Origin: an uncultured Muribaculaceae bacterium
GTDB taxonomy: Bacteria; Bacteroidota; Bacteroidia; Bacteroidales; Muribaculaceae
Assembly: GCA_910579675.1 (NCBI GenBank)
Contig: CAJTUF010000022.1
Span: forward strand, 1-40,746
DNA length: 40,746 nt
Direction of reading: 5' to 3'
The stretch's first letter is position 1. Each line of letters opens with the position of its first letter. The notes under the pieces were generated by a model that was not told the origin of the DNA, searched no databases, and worked only from the letters and a program-made list of their open reading frames with translations. Both the position numbers and the translations under genes were made by a program. Positions 31,439-40,485 of the stretch are shown one piece after another.

Positions 31439-33466
31439 TTACGACTTGTAGTTGCGGGTCTGCACCTGGATAGCCTCATATTTGAGGGGCTCCTTGATGA
31501 GGATGGGCTTTTCGTTTTCGCCGGTATATTTCCAGCACGACACATACATGTAGTCCTGGTCGTTACGGGCGGCCTCGCCGTCGGCAGTCTGATACTCCTC
31601 GCGGAAGTGGGCGCCGCACGATTCGTTGCGGTTGAGGGCGTCGATAGCCATCATGCGTGCCATGATGAGGAAGTCTTCGAGGCGGAGGGCCTTCTCAAGC
31701 TCGGTGTTGAGGTCGTCGGCGCGTCCTACGATGCGGAGGTCGGTGTAGAATTCCTTCTTTACCTCTTCAAGCTCGTTGAGGGCTTTGACGAGGCTCTGGA
31801 GGGTGCGGCCCATGCCCACGAGGTTCCACATCACATGGCCGAGCTTCTTGTGGATCTGGTCGGGGCTCTTTGTGCCCTTGATGGCCATGAGGCGTGCAAT
31901 GCGGTCGCGCACTTCCTTCTCGGCCTTGTCAAATTCGGGAGCGTCGGTCTTGAAGTGGGGCACCTTGATCTGGTCGGAGAGGTAGTTCTGCATGGTGTAG
32001 GGGAGCACGAAGTAACCGTCGGCCAGGCCCTGCATGAGGGCTGATGCGCCGAGGCGGTTGGCGCCGTGGTCGGAGAAGTTGCACTCGCCGATAGCGAAGA
32101 GGCCCTTGATTGAGGTCTGGAGCTCGTAGTCGACCCAGATGCCGCCCATGGTGTAGTGGGAGGCTGGGAAGATCATCATGGGGGTCTCATAGGGGTTGTC
32201 GTCGGAAATCATCTGATACATATCGAAGAGGTTTCCGTAGCGGTCGCGCACCACGTCGGCGCCCAGACGGTCGATGGCATATTTGAAGTCGAGATATACG
32301 GCGTTGCCGGTGCCTACGCCGTAGCCGGCGTCGCAGCGCTCCTTAGCGGCGCGCGAGGCGATGTCGCGGGGGCAGAGGTTGCCGAATGCGGGATAGCGGC
32401 GCTCGAGATAGAAGTCGCGGTCTTCGTCGGGGATCTCGGTGGGTTTTTTCTTGCCGGCGCGGATGGCTTCGGCATCTTCTTTTTTCTTGGGCACCCAGAT
32501 GCGGCCGTCGTTGCGGAGCGATTCGCTCATGAGGGTGAGCTTGCTCTGATCCTCACCATGCACGGGGATACATGTGGGGTGGATCTGGGTGAAGGCGAGG
32601 TTGGCCAGGAAGGCGCCCTTCTTGAATGCCTGGATGGCGGCGGAGCCGTTGCAGCCCATGGCGTTGGTGGAGAGGAAGAAGGTGCGGCCGTAGCCACCTG
32701 TAGCGAGCACCACAGCGTGGGCGGCATAGCGCTCGATCTCGCCGGTGATGAGATTGCGCACGATGATGCCGCGTGCACGTCCGTCGATGATCACGATGTC
32801 GAGCATCTCGCGGCGGTTGAACGAGCGGACGGTGCCCTTCTTGATCTGGCGGTTGAGCGAAGCGTAGGCGCCGAGGAGGAGCTGCTGTCCGGTCTGACCC
32901 TTGGCGTAGAATGTGCGCGACACCTGTGCGCCGCCAAAGGAGCGGTTGGCCAGAAGGCCGCCGTATTCACGGGCAAAGGGCACACCCTGGGCCACACACT
33001 GGTCGATGATGTTGTTGCTGACCTCGGCCAGACGGTACACATTGGCCTCGCGTGAGCGGAAGTCGCCGCCCTTCACGGTGTCGTAGAAGAGGCGGTAAAC
33101 GGAGTCGCCGTCGTTCTGATAGTCCTTGGCGGCGTTGATACCGCCCTGGGCAGCGATCGAGTGGGCGCGGCGGGGGGAGTCCTGGATGCAGAAGTTATAT
33201 ACATTGAAGCCGAGCTCGCCGAGGGTGGAGGCAGCCGAAGCGCCGGCGAGGCCGGTGCCTACCACGATCACGTCGAGGTTGCGCTTGTTGGCGGGGTTTA
33301 CGAGCTTCTGGTGGGCCTTGTAGTTGGTCCACTTTTCAGCGACGGGGCCTTCAGGAATCTTCGAGTCGATCTGATATTCAGGGAGCTTCGACGATTCGAT
33401 GTCGGCATAATCCTTCATGATGGGGGTAGAGTCGATCATACCCTCGAGTTTCTTGAGATCTTCCAT
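31439..33466 (-). CDS. frdA: Fumarate reductase/succinate dehydrogenase flavoprotein subunit
   Basis: A 675-residue catalytic subunit. FAD-binding blocks are DVIVVGTGLAGASAASTLGE near the N-terminus and RRAHSIAAQGGINAAKDYQN, whose His is the covalent FAD site. Substrate and active-site blocks include HPTCIPVHGEDQSKL, ASHYTMGGIWVDYE, and DHGANRLGASALMQGLADGY with the FAD/substrate Arg. The C-terminal helical domain is complete. Length and order match the Wolinella/Bacteroides type. It lies 49 bp after the cytochrome b gene. Confidence 0.95.
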   Translation of the reverse strand: MEDLKKLEGMIDSTPIMKDYADIESSKLPEYQIDSKIPEGPVAEKWTNYKAHQKLVNPANKRNLDVIVVGTGLAGASAASTLGELGFNVYNFCIQDSPRRAHSIAAQGGINAAKDYQNDGDSVYRLFYDTVKGGDFRSREANVYRLAEVSNNIIDQCVAQGVPFAREYGGLLANRSFGGAQVSRTFYAKGQTGQQLLLGAYASLNRQIKKGTVRSFNRREMLDIVIIDGRARGIIVRNLITGEIERYAAHAVVLATGGYGRTFFLSTNAMGCNGSAAIQAFKKGAFLANLAFTQIHPTCIPVHGEDQSKLTLMSESLRNDGRIWVPKKKEDAEAIRAGKKKPTEIPDEDRDFYLERRYPAFGNLCPRDIASRAAKERCDAGYGVGTGNAVYLDFKYAIDRLGADVVRDRYGNLFDMYQMISDDNPYETPMMIFPASHYTMGGIWVDYELQTSIKGLFAIGECNFSDHGANRLGASALMQGLADGYFVLPYTMQNYLSDQIKVPHFKTDAPEFDKAEKEVRDRIARLMAIKGTKSPDQIHKKLGHVMWNLVGMGRTLQSLVKALNELEEVKKEFYTDLRIVGRADDLNTELEKALRLEDFLIMARMMAIDALNRNESCGAHFREEYQTADGEAARNDQDYMYVSCWKYTGENEKPILIKEPLKYEAIQVQTRNYKS

Positions 33467-33515
33467 TAGTGAGATGGGGTGGGTGAAGGGGTTATAGAGA
33501 CTTGGGGTAATGAAC

Positions 33516-34322
33516 TCAGTTGTTGTCGGAGCAATCGGAGCAAGCGGCGGCGGGGATCACCACCTCCATGCCGTGCTCGGCTATCTCGGCGTTAAACTCC
33601 ATATACTGCTCCTGAAGCTCGGGGCAGGTGAGGTAGGTGCCGCGGTTGGCCTGAACGGTAAACACCACAGCCTGGGCGATGAAGAGGGCCACCACGATGG
33701 AGGTCCACCATGCGCCGATACATTTGAGGCGGGGGAGCCAGGTGTCGTTGTCCCATCCTGCGGTCTGGAACATCGACCAGAAGCCATGATTCATGTGGAA
33801 CCAGAGAGCCACGAAGCCAATGATATACACCACGGGAGTCCACCACTGGCTGAAGGCAGCCTGGATGAAGAGAGTGCCGCTCTGGGGAGCAACGGTGGCG
33901 CCGTCGACCACAGCGGGGCAGTGGAGGATTTCGGCGAGCTGCATCTTGGCCCAGAACTGGATGAGGTGGATGATGAGGAAAGCCACCACCACGATGCCGA
34001 GCACGAGCATGTTTTTAGATGCCCACTCCACCTGCTTGGGGGTGGAGGTCACGGCGTAGCGGTCGGTGCCGCGGGCGCGACGGTTCTGTACCGTCAGCCA
34101 CAGAGCGTAGAGGATGTGGATCACGAAGAGGGCAGCCAGGCCTATGGATGCGATGAGGGCATACCAGTTGGCGCCGAGGAATGCGCAGATGGCATTGTAG
34201 GCCGAGGGCCAGAAGAGGGCCACACCGTTCATCACCGCATGGAAGGTGACAAACAGCACGAGACACACTCCTGTAATGGCCATGATGAGCTTACGTCCGA
34301 TGGATGAGCTTTTTAACCACAT
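33516..34322 (-). CDS. frdC: Fumarate reductase/succinate dehydrogenase cytochrome b subunit
   Basis: A 268-residue membrane anchor with five transmembrane helices. Candidate haem-ligand histidines are seen in TFHAVMNG, FVIHILYALW, LIIHLIQFW and ALWFHMNHGFWS, the pattern of di-haem quinol:fumarate reductase anchors with one subunit. The C-terminal tail is soluble and ends CSDCSDNN. It probably takes electrons from menaquinol. First gene of the operon, with a clear promoter upstream. Confidence 0.92.
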   Translation of the reverse strand: MWLKSSSIGRKLIMAITGVCLVLFVTFHAVMNGVALFWPSAYNAICAFLGANWYALIASIGLAALFVIHILYALWLTVQNRRARGTDRYAVTSTPKQVEWASKNMLVLGIVVVAFLIIHLIQFWAKMQLAEILHCPAVVDGATVAPQSGTLFIQAAFSQWWTPVVYIIGFVALWFHMNHGFWSMFQTAGWDNDTWLPRLKCIGAWWTSIVVALFIAQAVVFTVQANRGTYLTCPELQEQYMEFNAEIAEHGMEVVIPAAACSDCSDNN

Positions 34323-34385
34323 GATGGGAATGGATTAGGTATAGTTTATAGGTTGAGTTAATTGCGGGTAGAAATTTCCTTTCGG

Positions 34386-34415
34386 CAAAGTTAAGGAATA
34401 TTAACCAACCGCCAA
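34386..34415 (-). promoter_or_regulatory. Promoter of the fumarate reductase operon
   Basis: Minus strand TTG (complement of 34413-34415, within TTTTG), 19 bp, TAACTTTG (complement of 34386-34393). The predicted start near 34379 leaves a leader of about 57 nt before frdC. Confidence 0.7.
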
Positions 34416-34460
34416 AATCTTTTTAGTTGAAAAAACGTGGTGGCATCGGGTGTTTTTGAT

Positions 34461-34491
34461 AAAAAATCCCGGCTCGCTGATGCTTGCCGGG
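34461..34491 (-). terminator. Intrinsic terminator after the second licD
   Basis: On the minus strand CCCGGC-N12-GCCGGG, then A and six T residues (34461-34466). It lies about 30 bp past the licD stop at 34520, so it ends the GT2-licD transcript. Confidence 0.75.
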
Positions 34492-34519
34492 TGGAGGGTG
34501 GGGGAGTGGGGCCGGAGGG

Positions 34520-35356
34520 TCATGGCCCGACTGCGGGACGGGGAGAGATGCTGAGCCGGTCGAGGTGGGCTAATGCGCGGCTATCTTCGGGCGGGAGCGC
34601 CATGTAGTCGCCAAAGAGCCGCCGCAGGTAGGAGTCGGGGTTTTCGGGGGCGTAAAACCGGCATCCCTCAAACTCCACCTCCTCGCGGCTGAGGAAGTCG
34701 GCCCGGTGGCGCAGGTTGGATATTCCCACACCGATGATGTGGCGCATCCGGCCCCGCGAGTTGACCGAGGCCATGGCGCTCAGCGCCGGAAAGAGAAAGC
34801 GGTAGATGGGATCGCGCACCAATCGCTTGGCCACCATGCGGACCTTAGGCGCGGGGATGCTGTCGATATGGTCGACAAGCCACCGGTAGATGCGGCGTCC
34901 GATGCGGGAGAAGAAAAACGATCCGGAGGGCTCCATGATGAATATATCGACCCATAGGCCCCGGTAGCGGTAGTTGCGGTCGATATCGCCCGGCTCGGCC
35001 GTCGATGAATAGAGGTCGCGCACCTTAGGGAACCGTGGCATATATTCGGGGTCGGACGACTGATCCTGCAACACGAGGCCATATCGCGCAAGGGCCTCGG
35101 GGGCAACCTTGCGGAATCGCCGGTATTCGCTCTTGGGCATCTCTATGTCGATATCGTCGTCCCAGGGTATGAATCCGCCGTGGCGCAGCGCGCCGAGCAG
35201 AGTGCCCGACGACAGGATATATTTTATGTCGTGGCGGCGGCATATGGCATCTACGGCTTTAAGGATGTCGAGCATCCGGAGCTGGGCCTCGCGCAGCTGC
35301 GATCCGTCGGGATTGTATCGGGCTCTCAGAGCCTCCTGTATGTTGCGGTCTATCAT
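34520..35356 (-). CDS. LicD family phosphotransferase (copy 2)
   Basis: A 278-residue paralogue of the protein at 7534-8334. Motifs: MLDILKAVDAICRRHDI, SSGTLLGALRHGG, FIPWDDDIDIEMP (catalytic acidic cluster about 58-64), GLWVDIFIM, and the C-terminal EFEGCRFYAPENPDSYLRRL. The middle (about 130-215) differs clearly from copy 1, which suggests another acceptor. It probably adds phosphocholine, phosphoethanolamine or a similar group to a glycan. The split GT2 gene lies 37 bp upstream on the same strand and probably supplies the acceptor sugar. A terminator follows. Confidence 0.88.
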   Translation of the reverse strand: MIDRNIQEALRARYNPDGSQLREAQLRMLDILKAVDAICRRHDIKYILSSGTLLGALRHGGFIPWDDDIDIEMPKSEYRRFRKVAPEALARYGLVLQDQSSDPEYMPRFPKVRDLYSSTAEPGDIDRNYRYRGLWVDIFIMEPSGSFFFSRIGRRIYRWLVDHIDSIPAPKVRMVAKRLVRDPIYRFLFPALSAMASVNSRGRMRHIIGVGISNLRHRADFLSREEVEFEGCRFYAPENPDSYLRRLFGDYMALPPEDSRALAHLDRLSISPRPAVGP

Positions 35357-35393
35357 TGTTGGCGTGGTATGGGGGAAACTCAGGGCGTGATGG

Positions 35394-36454
35394 TCACGGC
35401 TGCCGGCCCGTGAGCCGGCCGAGGGCGGTCCTGAGCCGGGTGAGATGCTTTAGGAGCGTATAGTTGCCTGTCATCATGATGCGGAAATGCAGCCTGTCGA
35501 GAACCGGCATCTGCTGCCACGGATATTCGCTGTAGATGCGGCGCAGACGCCTGTCGGCCACCAGCTCCTTTATGAGCCGCGCCTTCTCCTTTGCCGACAA
35601 GTCTGATCCGATGATGCGCTTGGTGTGGGCGCGCAGTGCATTGATGGCATACCCCATGCTTACCAGCCGGTCGGCAGGATCGTGGTAATGTTTGCTTATC
35701 AGCTTTTCAATAAAGATCGAGGAGTCGAGGATATCCGATCCCCACCCGGCTCTCGGCTTCCGGGTGATCGATCCCGGATTGACCCGGTAAAGATAGAGCG
35801 GCAGGTCGATAAACAGATATTTGCCCACATGTTGCAGATACTCGAAGTTGAATATCGCGTCTTCTGCAAAAATCCGTCGGTCGGAGTTGTAAGTGATTTT
35901 ATAGCTCTCGATTATGCTCCTCAGATAAATCCCCCCCATGTCGACATACCGTGGTGGATATATGGGCGGCGGGAACCGACAGGCCGTGAAAACAAACCCA
36001 AAGCGATGGCCCGGATATCCCCGGAGTCGGAAAAGGTTGAAGTCCGGGCCGTTATCTCGGCAGGGGAATATTGCGGGTAAGAGTCGCCATCGGTTGTAAA
36101 CTGCCTGAAGCCAAATCTCGCGATATCGGCTCCGCTTTCAGTCATGGCGGCCATGGCGATTTCGAGTGCACGTGGGTGCATCAGATCGTCGCTGTCGAAA
36201 AAAGCCACATGAGAGCCCGACGCGTGGCGGAGGCCGGTGTTGCGGGCCACCGACGGTCCGGCATTGCTCTGCTCGAAATATTTGAAGCGTGGATCGGCGG
36301 AGGCAAATTCGCGGGCTATGTCAGCCGAGCCGTCGGTCGAGCCGTCGTTGACCATGATGATCTCAAGGTCGGAAAAGGTCTGACTGCGCAATGAGTCGAG
36401 TCCTTGCCTCAGATAATCAGCAACATTGTAGATGGGGACTATTACAGATATCAT
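35394..36454 (-). pseudogene. Family 2 glycosyltransferase split by a frameshift in a G7 tract
   Basis: Two reading frames make one GT-A enzyme. The 5' part (36454 to 35921, 177 residues) has ISVIVPIYNVADYLRQ, VNDGSTDGS, GPSVARNTGL and the metal-binding FFDSDDL, then ends GMSTWGGFI-stop. The 3' part (35939 to 35394, 181 residues) starts GGIYLRSIIESYK, with FAEDAIFNFEYL (the E-D catalytic block). The frames meet at seven G residues (35931-35937). With eight G the text reads STWGGIYLRSI without a break and gives 353 residues, a normal length. So the gene is off by one base: a phase-variable off state, a recent pseudogene or a sequencing error. It is upstream of licD copy 2. Confidence 0.85.
35931..35937. 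repeat. Homopolymer tract (C7 on plus, G7 on minus) at the GT2 frameshift
   Basis: Seven identical bases exactly where the two GT2 reading frames change over. One extra base restores the full-length enzyme. It is a candidate slipped-strand switch. Confidence 0.85.
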
Positions 36455-36567
36455 TATGCGTGGGTTGATGGGATGCGAGCGGCCCTTGGCTGCCCTTCTT
36501 CATTGGGATAAACGTTCCACAAAGCGGATATATTGTTGCTGAAACTGTTTTATCAAGGGGCAAGGGG

Positions 36568-36596
36568 TTGATTGACGATAAAAAGAGCTATCTTTG
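36568..36596 (+). promoter_or_regulatory. Promoter of the plus-strand GT4 gene
   Basis: TTG at 36568-36570 and TATCTTTG at 36589-36596, with 18 bp between, close to consensus. The start would be near 36603 and the leader about 42 nt. No equally good box was found for the divergent GT2 gene. Confidence 0.55.
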
Positions 36597-36644
36597 CGGC
36601 GTAATCACTCATTAACAACTAACTCACACACACCTCCCCCCCGT

Positions 36645-37763
36645 ATGAACATCCTTATACTGAATTTTATATTGTCGACTCCTGTCGACGGGAAAATTAT
36701 CCGGCGCGACACTAACCGCGACACCATGATATACAATATGGCCCGCGGCTTTGTGAAAAATGGGCACACGGTGACGCTGCTGTGTGCCGACGAGTTCAGG
36801 CCGCTCCGTGAGGAGACGAACGATTTTGAAGTGGTCTATTTCAAGTCGCGGCTGTCACGGCTTTTCAAGCCTTGGCTGCTTCCGTTTCCGGCCGGTCTTG
36901 CCCGCTATCTGCGCCGGCATAAGGATGAGGTGGATATGGTGCTCACGGTGGAGACTTTTTCGGTGCCCACTCTGATTGCGTCGGCAGTGTGCCGGGACAA
37001 GTTGATGATCTGGCAAGAAATGTCGTATCATCAGCGGCTCATGCGCAATCTCCCGTCCAAGATATGGCACAATATTGTCATGCCACTGTCGATAAGAGGT
37101 GTGCTGACAGTGCCGCAGTCGGAGGCCGCCCGGCGGTTTATCTCGGGATACCAGCCTGCGGTGTCGGCAATGTGTGTGCCCCACGGAGTAAACGACGACA
37201 TTTTCCGTCCTGATCCGGATGGGAGCTCTGAAAAATGCTTTGTGGTTATCTCCATGCTCGTGAGGCGCAAGCGGGTCGATCGCATCATTGAGAAGTTTGC
37301 ACGGTTTGTCGAAAACAGCGGACAGACCGATTATCGCCTGCTTATCGTGGGTGATGGCGATGAGGCCCCGGCTCTGAAGCATCTTGCCGAGAGCTCGGGG
37401 GTGGGCGCCAATGTGGAGTTTCTGGGCTTCAGAAGTCATGATGAAATAGCGGCCATAGGGCGTCATGCCACTGCGCTGCTGGTCGACACCGACCGTGATC
37501 TCAACATGGTGTCGGTGTCGGAAGCTCTTGCCAACGGCACACCGGTGCTTATGAACACAGTGCCCAACACCTCGGCATATGTCACCGAAATGGGGCTCGG
37601 CATAGCAAAGGATGGCTGGGACTGGATGGATCTTAATGAGATGATAGCACGCTATGACGAATTTCACGGTAATTGCGTGGCCTGCCGCAACAGCTTCACC
37701 AACACCGGGTGTGCCGGGCGGCTGGTGAAGATATTTGAGAGCCGTGGGGCGGTAAAAGGGTGA
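36645..37763 (+). CDS. Family 4 glycosyltransferase
   Basis: A 372-residue GT-B enzyme. N-terminal domain: MNILILNFILSTPVDGKIIRRD, a nonstandard acceptor loop, VETFSVPTLIASAVC and WQEMSYHQRLMR. C-terminal GT1 domain: VPHGVNDDIFRPD, SMLVRRKRVDRIIEKF, LLIVGDGDE, VEFLGFRSHDEI, VSVSEALANGTPVL. The first Glu of the E-x7-E pattern is replaced by an Asp-rich segment (DTDRDLNMVSVSE), seen in some members. The upstream in-frame ATG at 36594 overlaps the promoter, so 36645 is the start. It is divergent from the GT2-licD pair and probably works on the same surface glycan. Confidence 0.87.
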   Translation: MNILILNFILSTPVDGKIIRRDTNRDTMIYNMARGFVKNGHTVTLLCADEFRPLREETNDFEVVYFKSRLSRLFKPWLLPFPAGLARYLRRHKDEVDMVLTVETFSVPTLIASAVCRDKLMIWQEMSYHQRLMRNLPSKIWHNIVMPLSIRGVLTVPQSEAARRFISGYQPAVSAMCVPHGVNDDIFRPDPDGSSEKCFVVISMLVRRKRVDRIIEKFARFVENSGQTDYRLLIVGDGDEAPALKHLAESSGVGANVEFLGFRSHDEIAAIGRHATALLVDTDRDLNMVSVSEALANGTPVLMNTVPNTSAYVTEMGLGIAKDGWDWMDLNEMIARYDEFHGNCVACRNSFTNTGCAGRLVKIFESRGAVKG

Positions 37764-37834
37764 CGCATGGCATCCCCGCCAACCATGATTGCCGCCGCTT
37801 TGAGCGCGAAGGGAGGGCGGTGAATGATGTGGGA

Positions 37835-37867
37835 TTGATGGTTTTTCGGGTAAAATGACTAATTTTG
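37835..37867 (+). promoter_or_regulatory. Promoter of the S9 peptidase gene
   Basis: TAATTTTG at 37860-37867 fits the -7 box. TTG at 37835-37837 is 22 bp upstream, slightly too far. The leader would be about 55 nt. The gap 37764-37834 shows no clear terminator for the GT4 gene. Confidence 0.45.
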
Positions 37868-37929
37868 CACGAAATTAACAGAGTCTATCCAGTTTCAACT
37901 GACAATCAATCATCACAACCCTCTATAAC

Positions 37930-40407
37930 ATGAAAAGACTGGTAATGGTCATGGCCGGAATATGCGCAGCCGCCTCAGCCGCCATCGCGGCCGATCCGGC
38001 GCCGCAGCAGGCCCAGACCAATCCTTATGAGCTCGCCGAGCGCTTTGCAGGAAGCAAGCTGGGCACTATGCTCTTCTCCACAAGTGTAGATCCGCATTGG
38101 TTTAAGAGCGGCGACAAGTTCTGGTACAGCTACAAGACCGGCGATGGCACCCGCTGGTATGTGGTGGATCCGGCCACCCGGAGCCGCCGCGAGCTGTGGG
38201 ACCACGACCGCATTGCCGCCCAGCTCACAGAAACCGTTCGCGACCCGTTCATTGCCGCCCAGCTCCCTATCCGCAATCTCGATGTGGAGCCCGACGGCCA
38301 CACCTTTACCTTTGAGGTGGTGTCGAGCCAAGATGCTCCCAAGAAGAGTACCGAGGGGCTCGACTCAGTGGCAGCCGCTAAGGTGAAGCAGCCCAAAAAG
38401 GGTGAGAAGCAGGTGTTTTACTTCTCCTACGACATGAACACCGGCGCCCTTACCCACCTCAAGGACAAGGAGAAGGAGACCAAGGAACTCGGCTGGGCTT
38501 CGGTGTCGCCCGACGGCAAGACCGTGGTCTACGCCAAAGATCTCAACCTCTACCGCATGAGCCGCGAGGACTATGAGAAGCTCAAGAAAGACGACAAAGA
38601 CACCACCGTGACCGACATCCAGATCACCACCGACGGCGTGATGGACTTCGGTTATGGCCTTGGCTACAGCTATCTCAACACCGACACCATAGTCGACGGC
38701 AAGCGCAAGGGAGTGTGGGGCGTATGGAGCCCCGACTCGCGCTATTTCGTGACCGAGCTCACCGACAACCGCGCCGTGAAGCCCCTCTGGGTGATCAACG
38801 CCGTGGCCGAACCCCGCCCCACCCTCGAGACTTACAAGTATCAGATGCCGGGCGAGATGGAAGCTCCCGAGGAGCACCTCTATCTCTTCGACATGACCGA
38901 CAACTCGCGCAAGGAGATCAACACCTCGCGCTTCAAAAACCAGACCATCTCGGTGGCCCGACGCCCTTATGAGCAGAAGCAGCGCTCGATGCACGATGTG
39001 CCCGCTATCTGGCTGGGCGACGACAGCAGGTTTTTTGTCACCCGATCGAGCCGCGATCTCCACCGCATCGACATCTGCTCCTACACCATAGGTCAGGACA
39101 CCCTCGTGCCTATCATCGAGGAGCGCATGAACACCTATCAGGAGGTGCGCCCCCTCGCTACCGTTGGCAACGGCAAGGAGCTCATACAGTGGAGCGAGCG
39201 CGACGGCTGGGCCCATCTGTATCTCTACGACGACAAGGGCAACCTCAAGCGTCGCCTCACCGAGGGTCCGTGGCATGTGCATCAGATACTCAATGTCGAT
39301 CCCAAGACCCGCCGCGTGTACTTCACCGGCATGGGACGCGAGGCCGGCGAGAACCCCTACTACCAGCACATGTATAGCGTGAGCCTCGACGGCGGCCCTG
39401 TGAAGCTGCTCGACAAGGGCGACTCATTCCACAGCCCCGTGATCGACGATGCCTGCCACTACTTTGTCGACAATTTCTCACGCGTCGACAATATCCCCGA
39501 GACGGCGCTCTACGACGCCTCGGGCAACAAGATCATGACCCTCGAGAAGGCTGACTTCTCGCACCTCCTCGCCGCCGGATACCAGTTCCCCGAAGTGTTT
39601 AAGGTTAAGGCCGCCGACGGAGTGACCGACCTCTGGGGCACGATGTACAAGCCCTTCGACTTCGACTCCACCAAGGTATATCCCATCATCGACTATGTAT
39701 ATCCCGGCCCTCAGGTCGAGGCCACCAGCTATCCCTTCACCCGCATGAGCGTGCGCACCGACCGTCTGGCCCAGGCCGGATTTATAGTGATCACCGTGGG
39801 CAACCGCGGCGGCCACCCCAACCGCTCGAAGTGGTATCACAACTATGGCTACGGCAACCTGCGCGACTATGGTCTGGCCGATCAGAAGGCTGCTATTGAG
39901 CAGCTTGCAGCCCGCCATCCCTATATCGACATCAACCGCGTGGGCATCCACGGCCACTCGGGCGGCGGCTTCATGTCGACGGCTGCCATCCTCTCTTATC
40001 CCGACTTCTTCAAGACAGCTGTGTCGTGTGCCGGCAACCACGACAACCGCATCTACAACCGCTGGTGGAGCGAGACCCACCACGGCGTGAAAGAGCGTGT
40101 GACCGAGAAGGGCGATACACTCTTCGACTACAGCATCCGCACCAATCCCGAGATTGCCCGCAACCTCAAGGGTCATCTGATGCTCGTCACCGGCGATATC
40201 GACAACAATGTTCACCCGGGCAACACCGTGAGGGTGGCCGATGCTCTGATCCGCGCCAACAAGCGCTTCGATCTGCTCCTGCTCCCCACCCAGCGCCACA
40301 GCTTCGGCAATATGGATGAATATTTCTACTGGCGTCTGGTCGACTACTTTACAGACCATCTGAAAAACGACACCTCGACTCATCCTGTCGACATCCCCAA
40401 CAGATAA
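37930..40407 (+). CDS. S9B dipeptidyl-peptidase IV-type serine protease
   Basis: An 825-residue exported enzyme. A signal peptide (about 1-21, MVMAGICAAASAAIAA) precedes a beta-propeller of the DPP IV N-terminal family (about 80-560, with WASVSPDGKTVVYAKD, VWGVWSPDSRYFVTE, LYLFDMTDNSRKE). The alpha/beta-hydrolase domain carries the catalytic triad: Ser677 in GHSGGGF, Asp758 in GDIDNNVH and His790 in QRHSFGN. The Asn after the Asp pair matches the substrate-binding Asn of DPP IV. It probably releases dipeptides from proline-containing peptides in the periplasm. Codon use is strongly biased to C-ending codons, which suggests high expression. It has its own promoter and a strong terminator. Confidence 0.93.
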   Translation: MKRLVMVMAGICAAASAAIAADPAPQQAQTNPYELAERFAGSKLGTMLFSTSVDPHWFKSGDKFWYSYKTGDGTRWYVVDPATRSRRELWDHDRIAAQLTETVRDPFIAAQLPIRNLDVEPDGHTFTFEVVSSQDAPKKSTEGLDSVAAAKVKQPKKGEKQVFYFSYDMNTGALTHLKDKEKETKELGWASVSPDGKTVVYAKDLNLYRMSREDYEKLKKDDKDTTVTDIQITTDGVMDFGYGLGYSYLNTDTIVDGKRKGVWGVWSPDSRYFVTELTDNRAVKPLWVINAVAEPRPTLETYKYQMPGEMEAPEEHLYLFDMTDNSRKEINTSRFKNQTISVARRPYEQKQRSMHDVPAIWLGDDSRFFVTRSSRDLHRIDICSYTIGQDTLVPIIEERMNTYQEVRPLATVGNGKELIQWSERDGWAHLYLYDDKGNLKRRLTEGPWHVHQILNVDPKTRRVYFTGMGREAGENPYYQHMYSVSLDGGPVKLLDKGDSFHSPVIDDACHYFVDNFSRVDNIPETALYDASGNKIMTLEKADFSHLLAAGYQFPEVFKVKAADGVTDLWGTMYKPFDFDSTKVYPIIDYVYPGPQVEATSYPFTRMSVRTDRLAQAGFIVITVGNRGGHPNRSKWYHNYGYGNLRDYGLADQKAAIEQLAARHPYIDINRVGIHGHSGGGFMSTAAILSYPDFFKTAVSCAGNHDNRIYNRWWSETHHGVKERVTEKGDTLFDYSIRTNPEIARNLKGHLMLVTGDIDNNVHPGNTVRVADALIRANKRFDLLLLPTQRHSFGNMDEYFYWRLVDYFTDHLKNDTSTHPVDIPNR

Positions 40408-40433
40408 AGTTTTTATCCAATCCGTTTATGCAA

Positions 40434-40478
40434 GGTTGCGCTCCCGGGTCTGTAAGGCGGGAGCGCAACCTATTTTTT
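40434..40478 (+). terminator. Intrinsic terminator of the S9 peptidase gene
   Basis: A perfect 13-bp stem, GGTTGCGCTCCCG (40434-40446) and CGGGAGCGCAACC (40458-40470), with an 11-nt loop, followed by TA and six T residues. It lies 26 bp after the stop codon. Confidence 0.92.
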
Positions 40479-40485
40479 GTGCAGA

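Noticed and set aside
38365..39369. Long minus-strand open frames opposite the S9 peptidase (also 39478-40383)
   Set aside because: They lie within a peptidase with an intact catalytic triad and strong codon bias. The antisense products show no family motifs.
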